Positions 1 through 10,925 of a DNA stretch of 64,000 nt are shown here, in pieces. This DNA is from Saturnia japonica. Its lineage: Eukaryota > Arthropoda > Insecta > Lepidoptera > Saturniidae. The position numbers were made by a program, and so were the translations under genes. The first letter of the stretch is position 1. Each line of letters begins with the position of its first letter. The notes beneath the pieces were generated by a model that did not search any database, was not told the origin of the DNA, and worked only from the letters and a program-made list of their open reading frames with translations. The stretch lies in contig CM065325.1 of the NCBI GenBank assembly GCA_033032175.1, positions 3,252,930-3,316,929 on the forward strand, read 5' to 3'.

Positions 1-822
1 ATTCTATTCACGTGACATTGGCGGAATTGTGGTTTACGCACACATTGCCATCATATAAGAAGAAGAAGAAAAGAAAACAAATTGAAAATTCTGAAAATTC
101 CTCAAAATTATACTCTTTAATTTACACATTACTTTTATCAGAGAGGAATAAATTAAATCTCTGCCTTTATAAACATATTTTTCCTTATAAAAATCAAATG
201 GAACTTCTATTTTCCGGTATTGGAACGAAGGGGAAATCACGCTACCATCGCAGGGTCTTCACTCAATTATTCCCGAGCAAGTAATGCAATAGTATGCAAA
301 TTGCACGTTAAGCTGTCGACTTGAAGCTGCCGAGACGGGTTTATGCGGCGTGCCAATCGTTTCTCAGATACCTACCGATTTATAAGGTACTGACGCTCAG
401 TTCCTATTGGACATAAATTGTTCGTAAAAATAGAAGAAAAAAAAATGCGACGGCAGCGCCGTATACGTGATGATAAGTGAAACTGGAGTGAAAATGAAGA
501 CGCGGATAGCTTTTCCCCCTCTTTTTACGTTCTATCTTTCTTCTCTCTCGTGTTAAAAAATGTTCCTAAACGTGACGCGTCCTCGAAATTTCACTCTCAA
601 TTCTTTTCCAATTATCGAATCGCCGCCTGAAACTTTTACTTAAAAAATTATCTATAATATATAATTACCATGTTCGAGACTTATAATTAATATTATTTTT
701 ATACACAAATAATCAATAACTAATTAATGAACGCCAAGAAAAAGATTATCAACAGCAGCATCATTCGTATGTATCTATATCTCATATTATGTATGTGTAT
801 ATAATAGTACATTATGGTACAA
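1..822. other. AT-rich DNA, nothing recognised
   Basis: I see no gene or classifiable repeat here. The open frames near the left edge are short, overlap on both strands and consist mostly of low-complexity A/T codons. Confidence 0.5.
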
Positions 823-920
823 GTGTGTAATGTTGGTGATTACCGCTGAGGCGCCATTGAGACCCGAGCCGTTAGGTGAAGGTCTTAAGAGAGCCGAGGA
901 CGGTAATCACCAATACACAC
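823..920. repeat. inverted repeat with ~55-bp spacer
   Basis: The arm ending at 845 contains TTGGTGATTACCG. Its exact reverse complement, CGGTAATCACCAA, starts at 901, and similarity continues outwards to give arms of about 20 bp. The spacer is GC-richer than its surroundings. This could be a small fold-back element or the remnant of a dispersed repeat; a related TTGGTGAT motif occurs near 10.4 kb. No coding content. Confidence 0.55.
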
Positions 921-1294
921 GTGTATCATACGATGTTTTTCAACACACTTGTGAAGAAAATAATAATAAAAAATCATTTTTCCTTGAAGTTTTCAGGTAG
1001 TAAACTTTGCATAACATTAAGGGCTTCACATTTTATATCGGGCGGTGTACAACATAAATCATTTTCTTCATAACTAATACTTGTAGACATTTTAATTAAT
1101 AAATAGCTAAAATTTCAACAGTGACAACGAGTTGTGAATTTATTTTTGCTATGGCGGGAAAATTTAATCAGTTTGCGCGCGCATCTAACAATGGCGATCG
1201 GCCATAGACTAAAGGAATGAGGTTTCTTTATTTTTGCTTTCCGCAGATAGCGTTTTAGCCACGTATAAAATGGGGAATTTAAAGTTTTCTTTAT

Positions 1295-1486
1295 CCGCGC
1301 AATATTTTTATTGATCCCGACGATCACATCGAAAATGCGAATAAATATTACACATCCGTCTCTCCAAACAGAGCGTGCCAGCGCCCACGCCCGCGTAACC
1401 ACCGCTCTCTCCGCAGAGGGCGGGCGGTCAACTTCGCTCCCGCACACCCGTCACGTCCACCCTCTCTAGCGGTAACCCAAGCCTAG
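1295..1486 (+). pseudogene. Jockey-type LINE ORF2 C-terminal remnant
   Basis: This short open frame encodes the extreme C-terminus of a Jockey-like non-LTR reverse transcriptase. It starts with a PRNIF-D-P motif (family pattern RRPRNxxTDP) and ends in a tag stop at 1484-1486. It aligns codon by codon with the C-terminal part of the frame at 45470-45916 on the other strand: both share NRAC-RPRPR, HRSL, RGR-VNFA and PPSLA-TQ before the stop. This agreement in frame and stop position argues that it is real coding sequence. Upstream of 1295 the alignment is lost in stops and frameshifts. It is only about 63 codons and cannot function. Confidence 0.72.
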
Positions 1487-1708
1487 GTCCGTTCCTCGGA
1501 GTGAAACCCTTGGGTCAGGCAACCGCCCGCGCGATACAAGTGACACTGTACGTGCATCACTTAGCTACCTACATACAACACTACACACGTATGAACATAC
1601 ACACGTGCACACCACACAGGTACATAGGTTCTGTGAGGGACCTTTTTTTTTCTTTTTTACGCTAGTTAGTTAGCGCTAGTTAGTGTAGAAACATTCCGAT
1701 TACTGAAT

Positions 1709-1764
1709 ACACATACGCACGGTTCCTTCCTTCCTCCCAGGAGGAAGGGAACGTGCCTATGTGT
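1709..1764 (+). repeat. long conserved hairpin in LINE 3' UTR
   Basis: CACATACGCAC-GTTCC-TTCCTCC on the left pairs imperfectly with GGAGGAAGG-GAAC-GTGCCTATGTG on the right, giving a stem of roughly 25 bp with almost no loop. The equivalent hairpin in the other copy (45206-45260) keeps pairing despite base differences, which suggests a structured RNA element of the LINE transcript. Confidence 0.65.
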
Positions 1765-2010
1765 ATATTTAGTTAGCTCGAATCGTAGGTGTAGGGATTC
1801 GAATAGATCGCGACCTATTTGCGAACGCGACGACCGCCCGAGCCGAGGTCCGGCCACTTTGGCACCCTCGTGCGAGTCGTCCACAAAACTTTCGCGGCTG
1901 AGTGCCCTCTGCGCTCGCCCCCAAGTCCGGTGAAGCTGTAAAAGCCGCAGCGGCTTTAGGGCCCCTAAGGCTAACAGTGTAGTCAATTCAAAAAAAAAAA
2001 AAAAAAAAAA

Positions 2011-2925
2011 TTATTGCAGAGAAAACAAAAGTTATATTTGAGTGAAAGTTTTATTTATTAAACACGTACAAGTTGAAATTATCTATTTAAATACGATATT
2101 GTATGAAATGAGCAAGCAATAGGTACATTAATTTATTTGTTCTATTGATCATTATCTTTTTTGTATCAAAACTTTTTTAAGAACAAAGCAACTCGACCAA
2201 TAAAATAAAAAAAAAAACTCTATAACTCACTTGTGAATAATAGCAATAAAAAAGTTACAGTATGATTACAGGTGTCATTATGTGCCTAATTGCGGTGATG
2301 TTAGAGCCACTTTATGAGCAAATGTGTTGAAAATACGTTTTTTACATAATAAAATAAATTTGATAAGTAACTTTTATAATATTTAAATTAAGAAACAGAT
2401 TATAATCAATTTACACATAACTTCAAATATGTGCATAAAAATAACATAAACCACTGTGTAAAAAGCATTGAAGCTTTTCGTGTGTTATCTTTTTATACGA
2501 AAACTCTCTCCTAAGTAAGACAAGTGACATAAACAAACATCGTTTGAAGTTAATATCTGTTATGTCGTTCTATTTAACCACCACGGAAACTATAGACTTA
2601 AGTACTTTTTATTTATTATTTAATTTTTCATTATGGATGCTAATCGCTCTTCATTAAAACTGTTTCAATGTTAGTCGGTTCTTTCAACAATTTATGTGTT
2701 TGCTTTAAACTTATAATGGATATATAATTTACGATGCAGTAAAGATATTTTAAAATATTGTCTAACATTTGATGAGTTAAATTAACTAGATTTTTTTTTC
2801 ACAGAAAACAGCAGCTCCTCAATATTTACACCTACATGCTTGAACCTACTTAAATTTCAAGTTCATCATATCTTCAGAAAACTGCTATTTTATTGTAACA
2901 TTTGTTGAGTATAATATTTTCTTAA
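2011..2925. other. AT-rich DNA, nothing recognised
   Basis: Very AT-rich sequence without a supported gene, repeat or RNA. Confidence 0.5.
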
Positions 2926-3175
2926 TTTAGTAGCGACTGCTATGAGCGAGGTCCTGGGTACGAATCCCAGATCGAGCAGTGCTATTGGGTTTTTTCTATG
3001 AAATTTTTAGTAGCAGCTCGGAGTTTGGTTTCGTGCCCGATTAATGGCAATAGGCTCGCCCCCTATTACATGGGATAAAAACTTACTCGGCGAACGGGGG
3101 ATGTACAAATATACACATTTGCCTAACCCTTCGGGAAATACAGGCGTGATGGTATGTTAAGTTATAAGTAAACAT
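2926..3175 (+). mobile_element. tRNA-derived SINE, family 1 (near full length)
   Basis: The 5' part looks like a degenerate tRNA: a GCGACTGCTATGAGCGAGG head followed by the B-box-like GGGTACGAATCCC. The body contains AGTAGCAGCTCGGAGTTTGG, a CCCCCTATTACATGGGA block and the tail AGGCGTGATGGTATGT. Related copies in this window lie at 9167-9335, 42950-43110 and, reversed, 57428-57560. Such SINEs are transcribed by RNA polymerase III from the internal A/B boxes and mobilised by a LINE; the partner is not identifiable here. Confidence 0.75.
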
Positions 3176-4431
3176 ATCCATTGTAGGAATATATAATATT
3201 TTACTATACAATATACAAGACAAACGTACACAAATTCGCACACGTAGATGGCAACTAAACAAACATTTGTAATCTTTCTTTTATATTTCCTTTTTTATAC
3301 ATATTTTTACATACTTTTGTAACTGAAAAGTGAAATCGTGTTTTTCTTATTTACAAAATAAGCGGAAAAGTCCAAAAAAAAAGTAATGGGTGGCATTCTC
3401 TTTGTGAATTATTAAAAAAGATTAAGCTGTAAAGTACTAACGACCAATAAACTTTTTGTTGGAAAAAAAAACTTCTCGTATACTTAATTAAAGAATCATC
3501 ATTTTCCAGTCTTTTGTGTTTTGCTAATATGTGGAATTTTTATTTAAGTATATTATTTTAATACAAACAGTAAATAAATATGACTCATGAGTTCCTGAAT
3601 AGTAGTAACAATATTTGATAACATAATGAGGAAAGTTCATAATTCAACAACACGTAACAAGTGTTAGCAAGTCCTTGTCACTGGTAAGGAGCAGCAGTAA
3701 AATCTAGTACATCCACTCAGACCGGGACACAACCGCAGTAACTCGGATAACTCTGCATATGCGCATAACAACGACCTATGTGCGACTCTCTACTTGTAAA
3801 TTCTCAAATTTAATAAACAAGAAACGGAATGATCGTGATTTACACAGTATTTATTTTATAAGTATATTTTATTACTACTCTACATAAGTATACTTCTGTG
3901 TCTATTGCTATTGATATTTTCACTAGAGGGAATGATTTATTTTTCAAAATAATGCTGGTTGGCTGAAATAAAATACCTTGTGGTATTTCCTCGATGAGCC
4001 AATGACCGGCGGAATATCGATACGTTGTACTCAGGCTGAAAGCCGGGCATGTGCCAACGAATTTAACTAAGCCCGTGCCTTAAGAGCCTAAATCAATACT
4101 TGAAGATAAACTTCAGACTCTTTTTTAAGCACATTGCGCGCACGGAGGGGTGCGAGATTTGGCTTGGTTAAAGTTTATATGGAGAAGCTAGAAATGTATC
4201 ATATGTCAATGTGTTACTAAAAGTTGCTAATAAATTAAATTAAAATATATAATACTGCAGATACTAAGCGAACCAGTGCCATTGAATTTAGACCCCAAAG
4301 TATTGACATTATTCCACCAAAAATATTCATAGTTTACGTAAAGCACAGATTTGAGAAAAAGGCAGATGAAGCCAGTCTCATATTGGTAATCAATTATGTA
4401 TATTTTGACAGGTTATGTCACGCAATCACAT
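3176..4431. other. no gene seen
   Basis: AT-rich sequence. A moderately GC-rich patch at about 3990-4160, containing a small palindrome (AAATACC then GGTATTT), may be an old repeat, but I cannot assign it. Confidence 0.45.
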
Positions 4432-4626
4432 TTTTAAAATAACTCCGCAGCAAAATAATAATCAAGTACCGAGCGTGTCTTTTAGTAGAATGATGTGGGA
4501 GGCGGGCGGCGCCTCTAATTGTATTATATTATACTGTACTTGTTTCTGCATGCGACCTACTCTCTCTAACCCTCTCTCTCTCTCTGTTTCATATGTGACG
4601 CAGACGAAGTTGCGCGGGTCAGCTAG
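4432..4626 (+). mobile_element. Helitron-like element, family C, 3' end
   Basis: This matches the 3' part of the longer copy at 50615-51297: TTTTAAAATAACTC-GCAGC, a GCGGGAGGC-like stretch, a CT-rich microsatellite and the terminus TGACGCAGACG...CAGCTAG. The element ends in CTAG and is followed by A. A third copy of the same end lies reversed at 16075-16405. The Helitron call rests on the CTAG terminus and the shared 5' TC-TATACTAATAT end of the family; no Rep/helicase coding is present. Confidence 0.6.
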
Positions 4627-5527
4627 ATATTTGTTGATTGAATAGCTGTTAATATTTCTGTAAAATAAATTAATAATCAACTCTTGTAAAACGATGTTTG
4701 ATCTCAAGGTAGGAACTGTGTGTAAGAAGAATAAGTTATTTCTAAGCGATTCCGTGTAACAGTCTCCGGTTTATGTATCTAAAATATAAATCGTAGAAAT
4801 AAAATTGTGTACAAAAAATGTTGTACGTAAAACTTCCCTCGCTCGTATATTCTAAAAATACTCTCCGAAGTTTCGTAAAGTATAATGGCGGTCGAATAAA
4901 TAAAAATGTCATCCTATAAGCTATAAGAGTCTCATGAAAATGTAACATATTATAAACGCTTACAAAAAATTATGTAAAAATTTTAGAATACTTTTTTAAT
5001 CAAACATAATAATGTAGGTATATGTCACCAGATAATTGTAAAATTAAGAAACTCCCGGCTCAAGTAGACCATTCCAATGAGCCCAAACACGATATATCTC
5101 CTGTAAGTTGGTGAAGAGTTAAGATCCTGCAGATTCCAGATGATGCTACATCAAGTCAAGGTTGTCATGCTCTTCTGATATCATTGAAATAACAAAATAC
5201 CAAATTTCGACTTTATAAAGACCCGTGGAAGATGTTTACATCCATTGATCAACTAGGAAAGAGATGTTAATCTTCAAATGGCTGAACAGATTTACATCAA
5301 TCATAGCTAAGAACATTTTCGATCAAGTCGCTTTTCAACCAAAAAAAACTACATGAAAATTGGTTCAGCCGTTTGGGAGCTACGTTGTCACAGACAGACA
5401 TACAGATACACGGATACACATGGATACCCACCTTATTATCCACTCTACGTTGGGGGTTAATAAGCGAACAAAGTCGCGGGCGGTTGCTAGCAAATATTAA
5501 ATGACGGTCCGCCGGTGGCCCGTGTTG
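4627..5527. other. AT-rich DNA with a dispersed-repeat stretch
   Basis: No gene. At about 5300-5465 there is a phrase typical of decayed lepidopteran repeats (GGTTCAGCCGTTTGGGAGCT followed by CAGACAGACATACAGATACA). The remainder is unassigned. Confidence 0.4.
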
Positions 5528-5535
5528 CTCTATGC
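5528..5535. repeat. 8-bp target-site duplication, left
   Basis: CTCTATGC, repeated exactly at 8438-8445, directly flanks the hAT element. Eight-bp duplications are the hallmark of hAT insertion. Confidence 0.85.
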
Positions 5536-5830
5536 CATATATGGACAACAACTGGCCCGCTGTAAGATATGATCCGGCCCGCGAGACATTTTCAAAAAAC
5601 CCAATTAAAAAATATTACATTAGGTACCTACTTATACTCACGTGAATGACAGTGATGCGGCAAAAATCAAATATGTTGATGTTTGCCGCCTCACTCTTTG
5701 ATAATTGCCGCCACTCGGCTTACTCGATCAAATTCTTTGAGGTTTGTCCCCTCACGGGCGACACATAAAAACATTTATTTCTTCTCAATTATTGTAAAGT
5801 AGTTTATTCCAGATTATTCATTCATTCTGG

Positions 5831-5990
5831 CTATATAAGCGGGTGGATGGCCCGAACGTTAGTTCGCCGCTGAGTGCCTTCTGCACTCGCCCCCAAGTCC
5901 GGAGAAGCTGTAAAAGCCGCAGCGGCTTCAGGGCCTCTAAGGCTAACAGTGTAGAGAGATCTAAAAAAAAAACGAACGTTAGTTCAGTTC
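5831..5990 (+). promoter_or_regulatory. putative hAT core promoter split by a LINE insertion
   Basis: A TATATAAG box starts at 5832 and an arthropod-style initiator TCAGT lies at 5984-5988. Without the 107-bp LINE insert and its 13-bp duplication, the TATA start and the initiator A would be about 34 bp apart, near the usual spacing. The insertion pushes them about 154 bp apart. The promoter is inferred from motifs and spacing only. Confidence 0.45.
5866..5972 (+). mobile_element. 107-bp Jockey-type LINE 3'-end insertion
   Basis: This sequence (GCCGCTGAGTGCCTTCTGCA through GGCTAACAGTGTAG and an A run) matches the last part of the LINE at 1295-2010. It is flanked by an exact 13-bp duplication, CGAACGTTAGTTC, at 5853-5865 and 5973-5985. 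It is an extreme 5' truncation inserted in the hAT 5' region. Confidence 0.88.
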
Positions 5991-6137
5991 TATTTGAGCT
6001 ACCGAGGTGATAACCTGGACAAGCGATATCCTAGCGAACTGCTCGAGCCATCAACTTGCTTTGTGACTTTGTGTGCATCTTGAGTGGTTACTAAGTATAG
6101 TTTGTTATTAAGTTTATTGAACGAAAAGTAAACAAAA

Positions 6138-7830
6138 ATGATGTCTGGTGGTGACGACAAGTAGATACAGAGGGTCGCCAGTTTCAAGAAAAATGGACTG
6201 AATAAATCTTTTTTATCTTGCACAATGGTAAGCCTACTTGTTTGCTGTGTAATGAATCCATTTCAGTAATAAAAAAAATTAATATAAAGAGGCATTACTG
6301 AACTAAGCATGCTGCGCTGTACTCACTAACAGGACAATCAAGAACAGACAAAATTCAGAAGCTTACCGCAAATTTGGAAAAACAGCATACAAATGTTTCA
6401 TAAACAAAGAACACAACTTGATAATGTTGTAAAAGCTAGTTTTATAATTATCTCAAAATTCGCAAAGGCATTAAACCATTTGCCGAAGGAGAATTTATCA
6501 AGGAGTGTATGTTAGAAGTTTGCAGTATTTTGTGTACTGAAAAGAAAAATAAATTTGAAAAAATTAGTTTGTCAAGACGAACTGTTGTTCGAAGTATAGA
6601 AATGATGGCTAATGATATAAAAACAACATTGACTGACCGTATGGTTGGTTTTGTATCATTTTCCATAGCATTAGACGAGAGCACCGATTTGTCTGACACA
6701 GTTCAACTGGCTATATTTATTCGAGGTGTTGATAAGGAGTTCACTGTTACTGAGGAATTGCTTTCTTTACAGCCGCTAAAAGGAACCACTACAGGAGAGG
6801 ATATTTTTATTGAAGTTCAAAAGGTATTCACAAGTTTTGACTTACCATGGTAAAAATTAATTGGAGTATGCACTGATGGTGCACCTTCTATGGTCGGCTT
6901 ACGTAAAGGTTTCATCGGAATTTTGAACGAAAAAGCAACAGAATTAAATGTGCAAAAGGATGATTTGATGGTCCTTCATTGCATTATCCACCAACAGAAC
7001 TTGTGTTCTAAGTCCATTCGACTCCAGAATGTTATGAATGTGGTAGTAAAAACCATCAAATTTATTCGATCCAGAGGGCTTAACCATCGTCAGTTCAAGG
7101 CGTTTTTGAATGAAATATCAGCTGAATATAACGACGTAATATATTATTATGAAGTCAGATGGCTGAGCAAAGGAAAAATGTTGAAACGGTTTTACGAGCT
7201 TAAAAATGAAATAGCAGACTTTATGAAAATAAAAGATAAACCTCTATCTGAATTAAGTGACCCAAAATGGCTATTTGAATTATTTAAATTTGTTAATGAA
7301 TTATACAGCCATTTGAAAGCGTTTCAGATCAAACTACGCTTGTGGGAGTCACAGATGCTGTCTGGTAACAGTTACCATTTCTACACGGTTGCGTATGAAA
7401 ATATTACTTATGCTCAATATGCTGAAGAACTCAAGTTACTGTCAGAACAATTTTCGAACAGATTTAGCGACTTTAAAAACATGGAAGACTGTTTCAGTTT
7501 ATTTGCTACTCCTACAAAATGTAATGTACAAAATGCTCCAATACAAGTTACAAATGGAGTTGATCGAGATTCAAGAAAACTCACTCCTAAAATCCAAATT
7601 GGAAGACGTAGAGTTGTGCGATTTCTACAAAAAATACCTAGAAGAGGACAATTTTCGCAGCTTACAAAATTTTCAAGAAGATTGATTTGTGAATTTGGCA
7701 GTACTTATAAATGCGAACAGTTCTTTTCATTGATGAAAGTTAATAAATCAACACATCGTACAAGACTGACTGACGATAATTTGGAAAATTCTTTACGTTT
7801 TAGCGGAGGTGAGGAACAGAGAGTAAAGTT
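6138..7830 (+). pseudogene. hAT transposase, GTF2IRD2/ZBED-like, inactivated
   Basis: hAT transposases excise and reinsert the element using an RNase H-fold DDE domain and a C-terminal dimerisation region. In order this copy shows: a BED-type zinc finger (HNGKPTCLLCNES then KRHY-TKHA) near 6223-6315; FSIALDESTDLSDTVQLAIF (about 6660-6719); the conserved LHCIIHQQNLCSKS (about 6976-7017); VRWLSKGKMLKRFYEL (about 7156-7203); and the C-terminal FGSTYKCEQFFSLMKVNKS (about 7693-7749). Breaks: a stop at 6162-6164, another replacing a residue inside the zinc finger, frameshifts at roughly 6390 and 6470, a stop at 6851-6853 where lysine is expected, and a pair of compensating frameshifts at roughly 7547 and 7680. 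The start is the first ATG after the presumed leader. It cannot make active enzyme. The longest uninterrupted piece is 6890-7930, but its last part beyond about 7805 is not transposase. Confidence 0.88.
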
Positions 7831-7908
7831 CCTCAGCCGCCATAGAAAAGGGAGGATCCTCCGACCAAACGGGTGTTATGTCTGGCGGGCAGCTGCCCAA
7901 CGGTTGTT

Positions 7909-8002
7909 TTTTTTTTTTTTTTTTAACTGACTACACTGTTAGCTTTAGGGGCCCTATCCAAAAACAGAGCCGCTGCGGCTTTTACAGCTTCACCAGACTT
8001 GA
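7909..8002 (-). mobile_element. 94-bp Jockey-type LINE 3'-end insertion
   Basis: Read on the minus strand it ends in GCCCCTAAAGCTAACAGTGTAG and an A run, like the LINE 3' end at 1.9-2.0 kb. An exact 13-bp duplication, CCCAACGGTTGTT (7896-7908 and 8003-8015), flanks it. It lies in the 3' non-coding part of the hAT element. Confidence 0.87.
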
Positions 8003-8437
8003 CCCAACGGTTGTTGTCGGGTTCTTGTATATATACAAATTGTTCGGTTCATTTCTATATCGCGATGTAGGATGTTAGTTGTGGCGAGAGATGTCGCTAC
8101 AACGTCTTTGTATCAGTGGAATTAATCCAAATATCGAAGGATTAGTTTCCCAAATTCAAGCTCAAGTGTCTCATCGAATTCGGCGTATTTAACTTTCGTA
8201 GTTTGTAACAATTGCAAATTTAACGATTTCATTATAATGTACCATTTTTAAAAATTACATTTTGTTATTTTAATAAATTGTACTTTATTAACATTGTCGT
8301 ATTATTTCATGTCCAAAATCTATCGCAAAAAATATTATCACTACTTTAAAATGCACTAAGTACTTTTAAACGCGGCCTGCGAACGTATTTGCACGCTAAA
8401 GTTTAGCCCTCAACATGTCAAAGGTTGTCCATACCTG

Positions 8438-8445
8438 CTCTATGC
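8438..8445. repeat. 8-bp target-site duplication, right
   Basis: CTCTATGC, identical to 5528-5535. Confidence 0.85.
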
Positions 8446-9166
8446 GATACACTGATTAACGTATTCGTATTTGGAATTGCTTTCAATTTCTCATCTCAAA
8501 TCGATTTCAGTTGCTCATGGCAGCGTGCATGATCGCTCGCAGTATCAAAGCTCATTCGCCTTTTGTTGCTCATCCATGTCTGTAATGCGTCTATCAGTTG
8601 GCTTTAAGCACCCCTAGGCAAACTTCAATGATGTTAACCCTCATTTTGTATTAATCACATTTTCTCAATCACGGGCAAGTTAAGCTTTTACACCTTGGGT
8701 TTTATTTTTTCCTTTCACTATATATATATGTTAATAATAATTGTTAAATGTCAATAATAAAGTCAGTTCTAAAATATACGCCTACTGAAATCGACACACT
8801 TTTAATAACCTTTAAAAATAAAAATAAACTCGCTCTGTCATTCGCTGTACAATGCAATATTCCCTATCTCCCCTGAAGTCCTCAAACAAAGCCTACTTTT
8901 GTTTTATATTTTAAAACAACTTCCATAGAATTCGTTTAGAAACTATTTTTTTTATATATATAAATCCTACATATACTATACTTATAATATTAGCTGTGCT
9001 CACGACTTCGTGACTGAAAAACTAGCACTAAATAAAAACCTCACCTCACCTCAATCTCATCATAGGGCATTTGACCCGTATAAATAAGCTTTATTACTCA
9101 ACTAAAATCGATTTAAGTGTTATCACACTTATCGATATCACAATTTAACAATCATACCGATATTAC
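8446..9166. other. unassigned DNA with a decayed Helitron end
   Basis: No gene. TTAGCTGTGCTCACGACTTC at about 8990 resembles a minus-strand Helitron 3' terminus (CTAG plus small hairpin), but no 5' end is visible. Confidence 0.4.
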
Positions 9167-9335
9167 CTACAAAGACTGACTGCTATGCTCAAGTTACTGG
9201 GTTCGATTCTCAGGTCGAGCAAAGTGTTATTGAGTTTTTCCATGTAATTCTCAGTAGAAGCTCGGAGTTTGAACTGGGGATGTACATTAGTACATATTTG
9301 CCTGATCCTTTGGGGAATACAGACGTGATATACAT
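9167..9335 (+). mobile_element. tRNA-derived SINE, family 1, internally deleted
   Basis: It has the same head as the copy at 2926: GACTGCTATGCTCAAGT and the B box GGGTTCGATTCTC, then AGTAGAAGCTCGGAGTTTG, GGGGATGTACATTAGTACA and the tail CAGACGTGAT. The CCCCCTATTACATGGGA block is missing. A further tail scrap (GGCGTGATGGTATGTCATGT) lies near 9560. Confidence 0.7.
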
Positions 9336-9787
9336 AAAGGCATCATCATACATCAGCATACAATGAATTATAGACTTTGTAGTATGTCAGTTTAGAGTAG
9401 TTTAATAAAAAAATTTAATTGTGCAAAAACACCAAAAAACGACATGTATCGTAGAAATGTAGATAGAATTATAATTATAGTATAATAATAGATTCTTAAT
9501 TATAAAAAACACTAACAATAACATTAAAATATACCTATACATATATGCGTTATAAAATAGGCGTGATGGTATGTCATGTATGTGCTTACCGAAAATATAC
9601 CAATTTATAAACCATACAAATATCCATGAGAGTAAAAATACATCCTAAATGTAAATAATTATATAAACAACAATCACTATCGTCCCAGGCTAACAAAAAT
9701 CACGTACTATAAAATAATTCACGGACACCGAATAAGTTATGTGAACGCGAACGGTTCGACGATCCAATCTAGAATGCTTTAGCGAGA

Positions 9788-9868
9788 TTTTTTTTTTAAA
9801 TTGTTTATACTGTTAGCCTTAGGGGGCCCTGGAGTCTCTGATAGCTTTTACAGCTTCACCGGACGTGG
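9788..9868 (-). mobile_element. 81-bp Jockey-type LINE 3'-end insertion
   Basis: On the minus strand it runs from CCCACGTCCGGTGAAGCTGT to GGCTAACAGTATA and an A-rich tail. A 12-bp duplication, GCTTTAGCGAGA, flanks it at 9776-9787 and 9869-9880. The terminal stem sequence present in other copies has diverged here. Confidence 0.85.
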
Positions 9869-9880
9869 GCTTTAGCGAGA

Positions 9881-10307
9881 ATATGCGCTGCGCCTTATAT
9901 ACCCTCGGTCCGAGTAGTAGGGTAGTTGTAAATATCCAATTATGAATATACCCCACTTGACTATGAATATCTAACAATATTGTATCTTATTATCTATCGA
10001 AACTTATTGGTCTGAGCTACCTCATGAATAAGACAATATGTCATTTACTTTTGTTACAACCTAGGTGAAATAGGCAATCAGATGAAAGCGGTTTCTCGAA
10101 ATACCACGCTTGCATTACGTGTTTCTATTTTCTATCTGTAATATTGTGACGGAACGTGCTCATATAAATTATTTATACGAAAATGATTTTATCCTTTGCT
10201 TTTCTATAAACAAGTTAAACCGCAAGGTTAAATAAACGGATCATGTGAATTTTTGATAAAGGCAACGACTTTAATCTCCATGACTTAATGATGTATTTAT
10301 ATTTATG
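9881..10307. other. nothing recognised
   Basis: AT-rich sequence without a supported feature. Confidence 0.4.
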
Positions 10308-10925
10308 ATATCCTCCTGTAAGTGTCCCACGGCTGAGCCAAGGCCTTCACCCAATGGAAGATATGGGCTTAATCACCAAACCAGCTAACGTCGTATTGGT
10401 GATTTCAAAAGCAGAGAAATCAAAATTTGTTTATTGAAGTGAAAACTCCTATATGAAGTTTGGATAGGGAGTAAATTCATATAAGTCGTCATTGACATGG
10501 TTACGTGACGTCTTAACGATAAACGGAGTCTTTGTAGCAATATAACCTAAATAAAGATGATAAAAATCACGACCACCATACACATATTAATAAACCCATG
10601 AAGTGAAAACTTCTATAAGAAGTCAATTAGCCTAAAAATTAAACAATTAATTTGGATATCCGAAAATAACAACTATTTTTTTATAGTTTTAAGTTTTCAC
10701 TTCTGTCGGCAGTCCTCATGACTGCTTTGTCATTTTTCACTATGCAGTGTATATTACTTAAGTATTCAAGTACCTCACGAAGTTTTCCTTCACAGTTAGC
10801 CGATAGCGTTGGCAATTGGAATTAGTAAATGTACGCGAATTCGTTGGTAAACGCCAGGGTTCGAACATCGAATCGATATTTCGGCGGTGTAAACCACGCG
10901 ACCACCACAACATATTTTAACAAAA
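10308..10925 (+). repeat. degenerate dispersed repeats, possibly SINE-derived
   Basis: CCCACGGCTGAGCCAAGGCC (10327 on) with CCAATGGAAGATATGGGCTT resembles a common lepidopteran repeat block (CCACTGCTGGGC-AAGGCC type). Near 10850 a tRNA-like phrase, CCAGGGTTCGAACATCG, and CGCGACCACCACA follow. They may be two fragments of one old element or two separate ones. Confidence 0.35.

Larger units (their letters stand above)
1295..2010 (+). mobile_element. 5'-truncated Jockey-type LINE, 3' end with poly(A)
   Basis: The element comprises the last codons of ORF2, a long GC-rich 3' UTR and a run of about 20 A's ending near 2010. The same sequence recurs in reverse orientation at 44966-45600, which fixes the polarity. 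The UTR holds a conserved long hairpin (about 1709-1764) and a terminal stem with AAAGCC and GGCTTT arms shortly before the conserved motif GGCTAACAGTGTAG and the A tail. I could not identify a target-site duplication. The Jockey superfamily assignment comes from the ORF2 C-terminal motif in the two copies; a finer name cannot be given from the sequence alone. Confidence 0.8.
5536..8437 (+). mobile_element. hAT DNA transposon, complete but inactivated
   Basis: The element is bounded by an exact 8-bp duplication (CTCTATGC). Its ends are imperfect terminal inverted repeats: the left reads CATATATGGACAAC and the right, on the other strand, CAGGTATGGACAAC (12 of 14 identical). The interior encodes a hAT transposase of the GTF2IRD2/ZBED-like group on the plus strand, now a pseudogene. 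At 2.9 kb it has the size of a full autonomous hAT. Two short LINE 3'-end copies are inserted in it (5866-5972 and 7909-8002), each with its own target duplication, so the hAT predates them. Confidence 0.88.

Noticed and set aside
1115..1447. 110-codon minus-strand open frame
   Set aside because: It overlaps the LINE ORF2 remnant on the opposite strand and shows no domain.
1666..1986. 106-codon minus-strand open frame
   Set aside because: It runs antisense through the LINE 3' UTR; the GC-rich sequence keeps it open by chance, and sense orientation is fixed by the poly(A) tail and ORF2 remnant.
4560..4590. CT-rich microsatellite as a GAGA-type regulatory site
   Set aside because: The same tract occurs in the other family C Helitron copies (16.1 and 51.2 kb), so it is part of the element.
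7805..7930. C-terminal extension of the hAT frame ending in poly-Phe
   Set aside because: The poly-Phe is the T-run of the inserted LINE tail, and residues after the conserved dimerisation motif do not match hAT proteins.
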